Shown piece after piece: positions 1-12,900 of a stretch of DNA of 64,000 nt. The notes beneath the pieces are model-generated. The model was given only the letters and a program-made list of their open reading frames with translations, was not told the DNA's origin and made no database searches. Origin of the DNA: Ceratodon purpureus (Eukaryota; Streptophyta; Bryopsida; Pseudoditrichales; Ditrichaceae); the NCBI GenBank assembly GCA_014871385.1, contig CM026429.1, positions 4,118,083 to 4,182,082 of the forward strand, given 5' to 3'. Within the stretch, counting starts at the first letter, position 1; each line of letters begins with the position of its first letter. A program made the translations under genes and the position numbers.

Positions 1-96
1 AATCCCGATCATGAAATTTGTATGATCCCCAAGAATCAAATGCTCAAAAATGAAGGTTGAAAATCTAATTGATGGGCAGAATGCTCCAAGTATCAA

Positions 97-3000
97 CTAT
101 TGAACTCTTAATAAGACGTTGGTTAAATATGTTCCTTCAGGATATGCTGGATCAATGGTATGGTCCGGTGCAGCTCCTGCATAACGCAGCTGTGTAACTC
201 GTCTATTTGCTGACAAGGCTGCCTCCTGCAACAACAGCATGAAACTAATCATTACCCTCTGATGGAAATAAAAACTTGTGGTTGCTAGTGCAGTGACAGG
301 ATACAACGAGATGTTCCAATATCTATTGGGACCTCAATCCGCTAATTCACTTGCCTAGGAATTGTGTCCAAGTAGGCAGAAGGCATACGAATTTAAAGAT
401 CAGGGCCAAAGGCAGGTGGCTACAGACAACTTTGTAGGATAGACCAAGTGAGCATAAAAACCTGAATAACCGAGAGAAAATTTCCACTTTGTGTCATTGC
501 CCCCGAACACGAACATGTCATCAGCAGGCCTCCCGGTTTTATCAACCGCATTGCCATAGAATTTAAATTTCTATACCTTGTTGTCGCACGTTGTAGAACC
601 TGCAAGACAGAACATGGTCATCACTTCAGAGAGAACTATTGCCTAGGACCACATACACTAGGCACACGCCGTTAAGGTGCATATCCATCAAGGGCATTCT
701 TGATGAGCCACCAAAGCAGATTCGTTCCACACAATCATTCATTCCACCTGACTGAGCTCCAATCAAGACTGCTTGATCATGACAAGAAAATTGGATAGAA
801 TTGGACATGACAACAATGACAGGGTCTGTGTAAATGTACCTTGCGATTAGGGGCCAGCTTTGGAGGGTCTAGGACCACAATATCCCACAGCTTTCCTTCA
901 GAAAGAGCGGATTTCATATATTCTCCTACATCTGCTTTCACAAAATTGATCGAGTTTGCATCTATCTGGTTCAATGACGCATTAGCTTTTGCAAGTTCCA
1001 AGGCAGGCGCGGATGAGTCCACACCTGTAACAGCAGGCATAAGAAAAAGGTTGTTAGTTTGACGTCACCAACATGATTCTTCCACCACCACAAAAGACCA
1101 GCATATTAATACAAACCTGCTTACCAATTGTATGAGATGCACCTCCTAAAGCAGCATTTAACGCAAAACCCCCACTGTAGCAGCACAAATCTAGCACAGT
1201 AGATCCGCCTGTAATGGAACGGAGTAATAACCGGCTGTCTCGTTGATCGGCATAGAATCCTGTCTTTTGGCCGGCTAAAGATGCTAAATATCGGACTCCA
1301 TTCTCTACTACCTGCAAGTACACTCACACTATGAAAACTCCTTCCTCTTTCTTAGTTCCAATAATTACGGCAGCAACAGCAGCACGCAAAGTGACGGTAA
1401 TCAACAAGAGATTCATCAATGTCGGTGCAGAATGAAAAGTTTTCAAAAAAAAAGTAATAAGTGCAATTACCTCAAAGTCGTCCACTACGTCAAGAGCAGG
1501 TTCTAATGAAGAGTCCTTCGAAATATCGACTTGCAATCCCTCTTCCTTTAGAATCTCAACGGATGGTCTCCAAGACATTTGAGAAGTCTTAATGGCCTGG
1601 CCAATTGCCACTTCAATTGTAGCCCTGTGCCTCTCAACCCATGCTGCAGATGAGGCCACCACAACGTGCTCCCCAAGGACGTCAACGATTAATCCTGACA
1701 ACCTGCACCCATTTACATTTTGTTATTCGACTGAAAAAACTATTTAGATGAATAAGATTTATTTTTTTAAAACACAAATCATATCTTTGATGTTCTTGAA
1801 ACTATTTGTCTGTGGAATACACATTCAACAGCAGTACCAGAGATCCCAACCACCTAAGTCCAACAAACACAGAATGTGAATATTAAGCCAGCCAAATGTA
1901 TGTACTTGCCTATCACCTTCACTATTCACCAGACGAAAGACGTTGGTATGATTGGTAGACGGTAGTCCCAAAAGTTTGCGCAACTTCACAGCTGATTCGA
2001 TTCTAGATTGCAGTAACGTCTCCATGTTGAGCACACACTCAGGTTCTCTGATTCACAACCGTAACCTTGTGAGTACCAAGTGTGCAACACAGAGCATTTA
2101 ATATCACAAGGTAGATACCAAAATCACTGGACATCCCTTACAGCGTGAAAGAAGTATACAGACACAACCCCACAAATTATAGGCCAGCCCTCCTCAACCC
2201 ACACCATTAATCAGCAGGACATATATTCCAATCTCTCGCAAGAGTGTACCCTTCGTAAGCAAAATTTATATGCACATAGAAGTCTATCTAACCGGTGGAG
2301 ACAACGTGGGTTTCTAATAGACGTAGTATCAAGTGACTTGTGTTCATCTATGGATTCCAATTTAGGTCTAAATACATTCTCAAACTCTAAACCAATGCAA
2401 TTTTGTTCTACAAACTGTGACTTTCTACACTGACCAATTGAAGTGGATCAAAGTAAACCCTGAAATCTTCAATTGTCCTGAAGTGGAGAGAACGAAAGCA
2501 AAGACGTTTTACACATACCTACTGCAAATGAGGGTCGGTACCTGCGAGCTTCATCCTCTGTTTGCATGATGCGAACAGCAAACATCGATAAAGGATTGTA
2601 CACTCCCCATGCAATAGGTTGCTCTGCACCATCCGTAACCATAACAAGGTCACCTGCCACAGGAGGAGGCCTCCCCACCACTCTGTCAATGGCTCCACTG
2701 TAAACCATGGGATTCCCGCTCCGGAATAACTGTGTCTTTCCTTTCTTAAGAACCACTCGGGCCACTTCTGCATGACCAATAACCAAGGTACTTTTCTCAG
2801 TAACTATGAACAATTGGTAGAAGGTTACACACACATGTTTCTCAATAACAATGCAGTACAACATAAGAAAGACACTGATTTTGTACATGAGAAATAAATG
2901 AAGCTGAAAAGAACCATTACTAAAACAATGTGAAATTAGACTTCCCTGGAGTGTACCACAAAGGTATGTTTCAATGCGTGAGAACATATACTCACAATAA

Positions 3001-3621
3001 AACCTTACCCATTTCATACTAACAAAACAGAACAATCCCACACTACCCTAAACCCTAAAACCTTAAACCCTAAACCCTAAACCATCGAATTAAACTGCTT
3101 AGACTCACAAGACAAAGAGACATGGCCCAGGTTATCAAAACATCATACTCTACAGCAACCATTTCAACAAATTACACATTCTACAAGTTGATGAAGGAAA
3201 AAAACACAGAGCAGAATATACAACTAAAATCCAAGTACACACTTTAAATCTTTGAGATGATAATTGGGTACTCGGTTTCAGAAACTTACTGGAGCGATCT
3301 TTTGCGATGTCCCCAATGACACTCTCCTTCGTCTCCTTCACATGCACACCTACAGCCCTGACTGGAAACGCATACGTCCTGGACCGAGTCCGGGGACTGC
3401 TCCAGGTTGAGCCCATCCGGAGGCTCTGCAACACAAATGCACCACCATTGAGTCCAAATTTCTGACCCATTTGAGTACAAATTCCTCACCATTGGAAAAC
3501 CTCCCCAGTGTGCAAAACAACCAAAAAATCCAATGCAATTCCATACCTGTCCATGGCGGAAGCATGGGATGCTCAACGCTGGCCGCATGCAATGCATCAT
3601 TCCATCCTTGAGAGACAACAT
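97..3621 (-). CDS. RlmI/COG1092-type rRNA (cytosine-C5) methyltransferase, probably organellar
   Basis: SAM-dependent methyltransferase of the RlmI family, which in bacteria makes m5C in 23S rRNA. Nine coding exons on the minus strand: 3621-3547, 3425-3290, 2767-2542, 2047-1910, 1702-1471, 1311-1125, 1024-840, 599-462, 225-97, giving 481 aa with all phases matching. Residues about 71-146 are a PUA domain. The Rossmann fold follows, with motif [11 protein letters not shown] (309-318), acidic VDSS strand 2, motif IV DPPKL (384-388) and TCSCS (421-425). The serine- and arginine-rich first 50 residues look like a plastid or mitochondrial transit peptide, so the substrate is probably organellar 23S rRNA (inference). 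Start taken at the first in-frame ATG. A seven-codon upstream ORF (3670-3650) ends 28 nt before it. Intron 4 appears to be GC-AG. The family call is firm; the target site is not shown. Confidence 0.9.
3047..3083. repeat. Interstitial telomere-type repeat in an intron
   Basis: About five imperfect copies of CCCTAAA (plant telomere repeat TTTAGGG on the other strand), one of them carrying extra bases (CCCTAAAACCTTAAA). They lie inside intron 2 of the methyltransferase gene, not at a chromosome end. Confidence 0.8.
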
Positions 3622-3699
3622 GGTGGATTCTCCAACAAAAGAGATTGCATCAGCTGCACTCACACCACATGAATCTGTGAATCTCTCCCTGGACTAGAA

Positions 3700-6450
3700 A
3701 ATTTCATGCACCATCCACTGCTGCCTGAAAACATGCTCAATGTTTTGTCAAAAAACAACACTTTGTGTGGGTTTCCATTGTGAGTTTGTTGGTCTAGTCT
3801 TGGAAGGAGGGAGTAGTTCTATGTCACTAACTTGTGTCATGTGGATAGGTGCAGTGGTGGAATGAACATACACTTTATTCACGTTGGTCTTTCTTTGGAG
3901 ATTGGAGTTTCTGTGTTTTTAACTTGCTTGTTGACAATGAAGTTATCCAAATAGTTACACAAATGGAAGTTCATTGTTTGATTAGAATTGTAACTTTTGA
4001 GTAGGAAGAGATTGTGATGTTGACTTTAGTTTGAGACGGATGTTGTAGTTCATAATTTGTATTTATTGATTAAATTGACCATTTACAAATGTAGAGTTGG
4101 AATTCAATGAAGTTCACTTTCATTTTGTAATGCATCTTGTTTTTAAGGCATTCTAAGTATCAATGTTATGGAACTTCAAAGATTCTTATTAAAAAAAATT
4201 ACTTTACTAAAACACATATGTAGGTGTTCTATGGATCTAAATCAATTTATCTCATAATTCCATTTTAAGAAGTATTTTGTTTGTAAAGAATTGATAAATT
4301 TTTGATGGGTTAGAAATTTCTTACAATTTTTTAAGTTCACTGCTAGTAGATAAATCCTTAATTTGTAACTTTAAGGTGGTTGTTATTTGGATGGATTTAG
4401 GGCTAATAAAAGTAAATGAAAAAGAGGGCCATGAAACAAAAAGTTATTGCTCTATTGAGATGTTCACAATTATTGTTAAAAAAATAAAATTGATTTCATT
4501 TACTTATATTAACAATCTCAAAGGTAATTGAGGATTGTAGCAAAAAAATTGGAGGTGCCCAATGAGTAGAAAGATTTTGGGCACCATAAAGAATTTTTTG
4601 ATGTTTACTCCAAAAAATTATACATATTTCCATGTAGCTTTTGCAATTCTCTGGGTCTACAATGTTTTTCAAAAATCACATCCAAAATTTTTTGTTCAAA
4701 ATCTCAAAATCTCATTCTATAACTATGGTCAAGTAGGTGTTAGAGCAACTTAAAAGATTTCATTATATCTTCATTCATCTTGTGTCTAAGGTAGTCACCT
4801 ATACTATTCTATAATAAACACCTAAGATAATGGATAGTTTTATTATTTTCTTGGAAAAAAAGATATTGATTAAGTCTATAGGTTTTTAGTATTCATCTTA
4901 GAAAGGTTTTTCTTAGTAATTAAATTTTCTTCTAATATTCAATTCTTCTACATGCAAACAACTTCATTGTCCTTTGAGATCTTTTCATGTTTGATAATTA
5001 TTTACAAAATTTCAAGTGTTCATAAATTATACAACTGATTGAATCAAGACTATGAAGAAGAATCCTAAATCACATGCACTTCATTCCTTACCCTTTTACA
5101 AAATGAGGATTTTTTTCAATAAATATGTGATATATAGTAGCATAGAGCATTGAAGTTGAATTATTTACTATAATCAATATAATTTCACTTGATTTTGAAC
5201 TTTGATCCATTACATGAGATGGACATAATTTTTGGTCACTATCTAATGGTCAAAAACTTTATAGGTTTGAAAACATCATCTTGCAAATCAACTATTTACA
5301 CTATGAAACCATGAGATTATTAGTCATAGTTTTAAATTAATTATATTATTTACAAAGTATAAATTTTGGATTAGCTGTTAAATACTAATTAAGAATACTC
5401 ATTTTTGAAAAGATGCAATAGCTCTACACCACTAACCTATGTCCATAGACTTAGATTTGGTGGTGGAACAAGCAAACACTTTATGGTGTTGTTTTCTTTT
5501 AAAGATTTGAAGTTCCACTTCTTCAAGGCTTATTAATGTAGAAGGCAATATTTACTTGATTCTTCATATGATTTAAATGATATTATTCCTTTTTAATTTA
5601 AAAATCAATTTCGCACATTGTGTTTTCTTCATGAAAACAATATAGTAAGGTTTTAATTTAAATTTTCTTTTGAATCTCTTGATATGAAGGTTCTAAAATA
5701 CACAACAAAAAATGAAATATAGATTACATTTTCTTATTAGGGCTAAGTTAGCGTGAATTAGTATTAAATAGAGGTACTTTGGAGTGAGCTCTAACAACCA
5801 AGGCTTTTATTGTGCCTTAATTTTAATGGTTTTTTTGTTAGCCAAAGGATTTTAGAGGATGAACACATAAGAATAAGGATTTGAAGTGTTTGTTCATTCA
5901 AGTGGGAATTCAAAGTCTTAGAATTTTAAAAAGTAGAGGATTTGGAGAGTATGTTTGTTTTCTAAGTGCTTCTAAATGCTTAGAATGTTTGAAGGTGTTG
6001 GAGAACTTGGAATTTGAAGCATACTATGTAGTTTGACTCTAAGAGCTTCATTCACAATGAATATAAAAAATTTGATGGATAAACTTAGAAGATAGTTATC
6101 TAAATACGTAGTCTAAATTTCTTCAAAGTCTTAAGGGGACAAGCCTTATTGATTAGAAGATGTGGACTCAAACGCAATGGAGTCTTGACGCATTATTAAA
6201 ATTACAAAGTCAATTTGAAGGAAATACTTGCAATAGATTATGCAAAGCTCTATTAACAATGAAATATGAGATATGAGTTGGTGCTGAGGTATAAAATTAT
6301 CATATAAAGCTAGGGAATTGACATATTTGTAGATTTAGTAAACCTCAATTTGGCTTCTTGGTGCAAATGCTATTTTTACCTTTTAAAATAGATGAAGGTT
6401 AATGTTAATAGCTATTCATTGCGAAGAAACAATCAAAAGATTTACTTTAG
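3700..6450. other. AT-rich intergenic DNA without recognisable genes
   Basis: Very AT-rich, with poly-A/T runs and stop codons in all frames; the only ORFs are short and resemble nothing known to me. Two diverged copies of a dispersed repeat (about 3833-3910 and 5424-5515) share the pattern 'ggtggaa..aa-acactttat..t-gag-tt'; a third copy is near 42690. Otherwise featureless. Confidence 0.6.
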
Positions 6451-6758
6451 ATGAAAACAATTATGCATGTCTTAAATTGTTCAATACATCACGAAAGAAG
6501 AGAGCCGCTAATGACTAAAAGCCGTTGGTTTGTTATTTTTCTATTAATTTTGAGCAACTTGAAACCGGGTTTCTTTCATACTATTATAAGTTGGATTACC
6601 GAAATAGTAGAAAGGATCTCGCCTTATTGTAACGTGAGTAATTCTTTGGAAAAAGAAAAGGAGAGGAATTTAATAATTAAAAAATAATTCAATAAGCCTT
6701 AAGGTTCAAACATTTAAAAGACTAATTGTAGATTTTCTATTATACTCTTATATTACGT

Positions 6759-6921
6759 TTTGGAATCCTTTGAAATCCTTTGGAATCCTTTGAAATCCTT
6801 TGGAATCCTTTGAAATCGTTTGAAATCCTTTGAAATCCTTTGGAATCCTTTGGAATCCTTTGAAATCGTTTCAAATCCTTTGAAATCCTTTGGAATCCTT
6901 TGGAATCCTTTGAAATCTTTT
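6759..6921. repeat. 10-bp minisatellite, about 16 units
   Basis: Array alternating TTTGGAATCC and TTTGAAATCC, with a few TTTGAAATCG and TTTCAAATCC variants, in the first copy of the higher-order repeat. The lysine/phenylalanine-rich ORF read through it on the minus strand is an artefact of the repeat. Confidence 0.9.
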
Positions 6922-7737
6922 TGGAATCTAGTGCAAAAAAATGTTTTGGAAGAAAAAATTCGCATAGTTAAAAACATGCAAAGTCCGCTTGGAAATTAAA
7001 AACAGCTCATAGCCACGACGATTTTGGCCCAAAAAACAAAAACAACAAAAAATTTGGAAAAAAAAAATCCCTAAATATAGATAAAGTCCTGCATAATCTA
7101 GTGCAAAAACAATTTTGGAGAAAAAGTTTCTTTCACATAGTTAAAAACATTCAAAGTCCGCTAGGAGAAGAAAAAAAAACATCTCATAGCCATGACGATT
7201 TTGGCCAAAGAACAAATATTTCAAAAAATTCTGAAATTATTTGTAGATGTAGAAAAAGGCCTGCAAGTTGTAGTGCAAAAAGTAAAATTGAATTTGTTTT
7301 TATTAAGACACGGCAAAACATTGCCAAGGGACTCTTATTTGTATAACTCGCAAAAGAATTCTAATGTATGCATAAAGCATTTGAGGTGTCATGAGGTGGT
7401 GTATTGGTTAAGTGGCCTAGGGAGTACTGCTAGGGTGCATACATGTTGTAGGATTTAAGAGAGAAGGAATGAGGACATTGAGCCGCTAATGACTAAAAGC
7501 CGTTGTTTTGTTATTTTTCTATTATTTTTGAGCAACTTGAAACCGGGTTTCTTTCATACTATTATAAGTTGGATTACCGAAATAGTAGAAAGGATCTCGC
7601 CTTATTGTTACGTGAGTAATTCTTTGGAAAAAGAAAAGGAGAGGACTTTAATAATTAAAAAATAATTCAATAAGCCTTAAGGTTCAAACATTTAAAAGAC
7701 TAATTGTAGATTTTCTATTATACTCTTATATTACGTT

Positions 7738-7861
7738 TTGGAATCCTTTGAAATCCTTTGGAATCCTTTGAAATCCTTTGGAATCCTTTGAAATCCTTTG
7801 AAATCGTTTCAAATCCTTTGAAATCCTTTGGAATCCTTTGGAATCCTTTGAAATCTTTTTG
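7738..7861. repeat. 10-bp minisatellite, about 12 units
   Basis: Same array as at 6759-6921 but four units shorter. It lies in the second copy of the higher-order repeat and explains the length difference between copies. Confidence 0.9.
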
Positions 7862-8816
7862 GAATCTAGTGCAAAAAAATGTTTTGGAAGAAAAAATTCG
7901 CATAGTTAAAAACATGCAAAGTCCGCTTGGAAATTAAAAACAGCTCATAGCCACGACGATTTTGGCCCAAAAAACAAAAACAACAAAAAATTTGGAAAAA
8001 AAAAATCCCTAAATATAGATAAAGTCCTGCATAATCTAGTGCAAAAACAATTTTGGAAAAAAAGTTTCTTTCACATAGTTAAAAACATTCAAAGTCCGCT
8101 AGGAGAAGAAAAAAAAACATCTCATAGCCATGACGATTTTGGCCAAAGAACAAATATTTCAAAAAATTCTGAAATTATTTGTAGATGTAGAAAAAGGCCT
8201 GCAAGTTGTAGTGCAAAAAGTAAAATTGAATTTGTTTTTATTAAGACACGGCAAAACATTGCCAAGGGACTCTTATTTGTATAACTCGCAAAAGAATTCT
8301 AATGTATGCATAAAGCATTTGAGGTGTCATGAGGTGGTGTATTGGTTAAGTGGCCTAGGGAGTACTGCTAGGGTGCATACATGTTGTAGGATTTAAGAGA
8401 GAAGGAATGAGGACATTGAGCCGCTAATGACTAAAAGCCGTTGTTTTGTTATTTTTCTATTATTTTTGAGCAACTTGAAACCGGGTTTCTTTCATACTAT
8501 TATAAGTTGGATTACCGAAATAGTAGAAAGGATCTCGCCTTATTGTTACGTGAGTAATTCTTTGGAAAAAGAAAATGAGAGGACTTTAATAATTAAAGTC
8601 TCTAAATTCAAGTATTTTCTAATTGTTTTACTACATATAGCTTTTAATAGTTGTTTTCAAATGGTGCAAATTTCAAAGCATTTGAAGTTAGGATGCAAAA
8701 TTTATGAATTTTTGAAGAATATGCTGAAAATCTAGGCAGCCAAAGTTACTTGTCATTCATAAGGGCAAAAAGTGACAAGACAAAATTTCAAAAGGTAGGC
8801 AGTAGGCACTTGCAAA

Positions 8817-9062
8817 ATGATAGGCCCATTATTCTTTCATCCATGTACATTGATGTCAGTTTCATTCAATAGACATTTTTTGTCCAACCAACCGTTTCCA
8901 TCTAGTAGGATTGCCTTTTTTTTTTCATCTCATAACAGTTATCATTCAAAACTAAGTTTGCATCCAAAATTCATTTTTCATCCACATAAAATGTTACATC
9001 CAATCTTAATTTTTCATCCAAACATAATATATTTCATCCAATATATATGAGGTGGCAATGGG
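8817..9062. repeat. Degenerate TTCATCCA-rich stretch
   Basis: TTCATCCA, GCATCCA and ACATCCA motifs recur irregularly every 20-40 bp in AT-rich DNA. It may be a decayed minisatellite. The ORF across it is rich in H, P, F and N because of the repeat and is not a credible protein. Confidence 0.45.
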
Positions 9063-9655
9063 TCCATCCACAATACCCCTTATAACCAAAACTTGCCTTC
9101 AAAATTAACGGGAATTATACAATTTACACTTCAAAAAAATTTAGAAATTTGAAGTTACTTTGATTGCATTGAAATTTTATATGGTTCTTTCTTTCATTGA
9201 CATAAACATATCTAAAAACAGTTTTAGCTCCAAAAACACTAAGAGCCTTTGGGGGTTAAGATGATCAAGTTTGGAGTTTAATGATAGTATGGAATGATGT
9301 TGATTCTTCATAAATTAAATTACACTCACAAAATGGCTAATAACTCAATTTATTATATAAACAATTTTTTTTAATTGACATGCTTGCCAAACCTTTAAAA
9401 CTCACTTTTGAAAATAACCATTTCCATGAATAGATAAAATTTTGAACAAAGAAATAAATGCCATATTCATCAAATTGGGCAATCTTGTTTATATTGGCCT
9501 CCACACTAATCAAATATAGAGAAAAAGAAAAAGAATTAAATCACGCAATTTGAGCAGCCAAATATAATCAAGATTGGCCAATTTAATAATTATGGCATCA
9601 AAATTTGGTGACAATCTATGAATATATGCTACATTAACGAATGTATCTGATCATG

Positions 9656-9915
9656 GTTGTCATAACGGACGGACATGGGCAAAATCTGGCGGGCCGGACG
9701 GCACTTCGGACGGACGGACCGGTCAGTCTTCGACATTTATCGGACATAGCGGTCCCCTTGAAAAATATTAATAGGTATATATCTTCAATATGTGCAAGAT
9801 AATATTCAATATATGCAAGATTGGGACGGTCAAACCTTAGTCTCGGTCAAACGGACCTCCCCTAACCCCTAACGGACGGACAAGCGGATTGGACGGCACT
9901 TCAGACGGGGAGGTC
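9656..9915. repeat. GC-rich CGGACGG-motif fragment, probable dispersed repeat
   Basis: A GC-rich island in AT-rich surroundings with many CGGACGG motifs. The phrase GGACGGCACTTC followed by G/A GAC occurs twice, about 195 bp apart. No ORF. It probably represents a transposon fragment, but no ends or target duplication were found. Confidence 0.4.
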
Positions 9916-12900
9916 TTGTGAACAACCTTGTATGTCATTGTTGGTATTAGTAGTAATTTTGATAATATTCCAATGATTTACATTAATACAATTCTTAAAC
10001 TATCCAACTCTCACAAAGTCCACATATGGCATGAAACTACTTCACCATACAGTTTTGTGATATTTTTTGGGTTGCACACACTGTGCTGTTGAATGAAATT
10101 TAACCAATTCTTAACAACGTATACAATATATACATGGCTGGCAATAATTTATATTATCAAATTATTTCTTAAAATCATTCAGTGTGTTTGTGTGCAGTGA
10201 CTGATCCTTGAGTGACCTGTCAACGGTTCCTCATTTTGTCCCATCATGCAACCCATGAAATTGAGTCCTGGACTCCTGGACCTTACCTAGCCTTTAACCG
10301 CTACTCTAAAAATAATAATTAATGCTATGTAGTATCACGTTGTCATTGTAAGTGATTCTATTTTTGTATAGTATTAGTGAGGTAGTTTATATATTGTTAT
10401 AGTGTTATGTTGTTACAATCAATACATAGTTGACATTTAGACTTTAATGGCGGTGATATTAGTATTACAATTTACAAATAATATTGAATCAAGGTTAGCG
10501 GTTATTCGGATTTTGACTAGTATGAGATGGAACCACATAGTAAATCTCTTGTAATATTCTAAGACAATCATAAAGTAGAGTAACTGTTCATCCTTGAAAA
10601 GAGGCTCAAACCTTTATTCTTTGCTTCATCCGATGTAAGTACATCTATCACGTGACTTCGAGACTGTCGAGTGGAAGTAGACGCTAAGTACAGATTTCAT
10701 GAAAAAAATCAACATAATTTAATCATGCCATAGGCATGCGTTATGGCATTTGATACGCTTTATATGTGATACAGTAACTTAATTCCACTATTCAATCAAG
10801 GAATTTAAGCTTCACTGTTCAATCAAAGAATTCATTGAGCTCCACTATCTAATCAAACTTTGTAGATAGAATAATTTTAACTCCTTGTCGTAGGTTGCAC
10901 TAACTCAATTGCTGTCTTTCATTTCAACAAAAGTCATCTATCATGAAGAGAAGGGAAGAGTGTTCTCCACTACTTGTTAAAAAAACGTTGTATCACCGCT
11001 CTTCCTATAAATATCACAACATCTTGAATCTTGTGTAATTTAACCATTTTGGGACCATCAAGTCCCATCAAATCCCATAATGTGCAGGGAAACGCCCAGC
11101 CTTGTCATCAGATACTCTACAGATAACTCTACTCTGCCAGTGAACTTTAATTTTAAAAGCTGGTTACAAAATTCTAAGAATTTAAATGTTATACCTTCAT
11201 TCTGCAGCTTGAAGACCCAGCCAGAGTTGACAAATGCCACTTTATAGTTGCTACGAGTAGTAACTTATCAGTTCAGAAAACTGGGCTGTCCAGTGTCCTG
11301 TAGCCTAGAGTTGTTGTACAATGTAACTTAAGCTTACAATGTGAGTCTCTTGGATTCTACCATAGTTGGATGAATGAAAGGTTGTTTAGCTCAGATATTA
11401 TAATTTTTCCAGAGTAGATAGTGTTGGAATTTGGGACCAGTACAATTTAGCATGGAAAGAAGAGAGTCTGCCATCCCATGTGATATGTTTGTGGGCTTCT
11501 CAGCTTTTTGAGAATCAATTTTCAAAGTGACGTCAGATTTAGTACTTAGGGTATTCACTAGCATCAATATGAGCAACAAAATTTTTGAGGACAGTGGTGG
11601 TGAAGATTCAAAGATCAAGGCATGCAAGGCGAGGGAAAGGAATATCTTAGACCCTATGGAAATGTGCCTCCCACATACTATTTCTTTTTAATTTTCTTCA
11701 ACCATGATGTACGACTAGGTTGCAAATCTATGTTGAAATTTACAACACAATTGCAATTTCAATTGTCACAAATTACAATGTTTATCTTTTCATTTGGGTG
11801 CATTGTATAGTGTAGAAAAATAATCCTTGTATTGACTCAAAGATAGTTTATTTCAGGGGCTCGCCACTGATTAGTCATATTAGCAAGGTTGTATAATAAC
11901 AAGAGTTAGTTTCTTTAGGACAGAAACCGGAGGGTGGACATTGGACAATGCAAAGTGCTCGGTGAAGCTAGAATGGCAATGTAAGTGAGCAATTGGCCCA
12001 GGAAGCTGTTTTGAATGAAACGAATAACCGTAAGATCTGGGAAAATCAATTAATTGTTTTTCCTGAAGAACGTAATATGTCAAAGATACGTCTACTTTTG
12101 ACCCAGTTTGAGAAATGCCAGGGCCTCCAAAGTCTCTCCTTTTTTGGAATGCTCGACTTTCGGAACTTCTTTGTCATGTGTTGGATGCTCCTAATGCTCC
12201 TAGCTGTTGCAATTCAAGGATATAATTCTAAGAGTGGAATGAAATCAGAAAATAACTTGAAAGATCCTAGAAAGTGTAATCAGTTAGAACACCTTTCTAA
12301 ATATTTAGGATCTGGGATCGTCATCAGGATATTATGCTGCATTCTTTGAACCCGAATTGATTCATATGCACGATGAAGGATGAAATCTTTTTGAAGGACC
12401 AACTGCGGACATGCACAAATCTCACGAGGTTACAATTATGGGGGAACTCTTGATTTCAGTTTTGTCTTCGTGTTTACTGCAGTCACGGTCCAGACGATGC
12501 CAAACCTTGTGCAGAGCCTCCCAAATATTGCTTGAAACGGGATATGCGAGTTGGATCGTCCAGATTCGTTTCAAGACTGTTGAAGATTGATGCTAGCTCA
12601 GTGCTCTTTTAGATTGAGGAACTGAGGCAAAGCCTTGCAACCTGAAGGAGTCTGGAGATCTCTTACATCCTTGATCGACTAAATCGTGACTGATGATGAT
12701 CGTATTATTACTCAGAGTAGATTATACCGTCACACATATGTATTACCAGATATCCACATCGTTGTTTAGAAAAGCTACGTTTTTGACTGTCACATCTAAA
12801 CTCCAGACTGATTTTCGTGACGCAAAATTTTCCAAAATACGTAACAATGTCAAATCTGATTGTGTGCGATAATATGTAATAACCCAGATATACATATATA

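Larger units (their letters stand above)
6502..8596. repeat. Higher-order tandem repeat, unit 938-978 bp, two full copies plus a partial third
   Basis: The block starting GAGCCGCTAATGACTAAAAG recurs at 6502, 7480 and 8418, so the spacings are 978 and 938 bp. The third copy matches for only about 180 bp and diverges near 8597. Full copies are nearly identical, which indicates recent duplication. Each unit contains a 10-bp minisatellite and, inside it, diverged sub-repeats of about 170 bp that begin near 6928, 7099 and 7271 with the shared core TAGTGCAAAAA. The 40-bp length difference equals four minisatellite units. Short ORFs recur in each copy but change frame between sub-repeats and look non-coding. 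Confidence 0.9.

Noticed and set aside
6753-8396. Repeated ORFs of 65-88 aa across the minisatellite and sub-repeats
   Set aside because: Occur in each repeat unit only because the DNA is duplicated; frames shift between sub-repeats and composition is that of the repeat.
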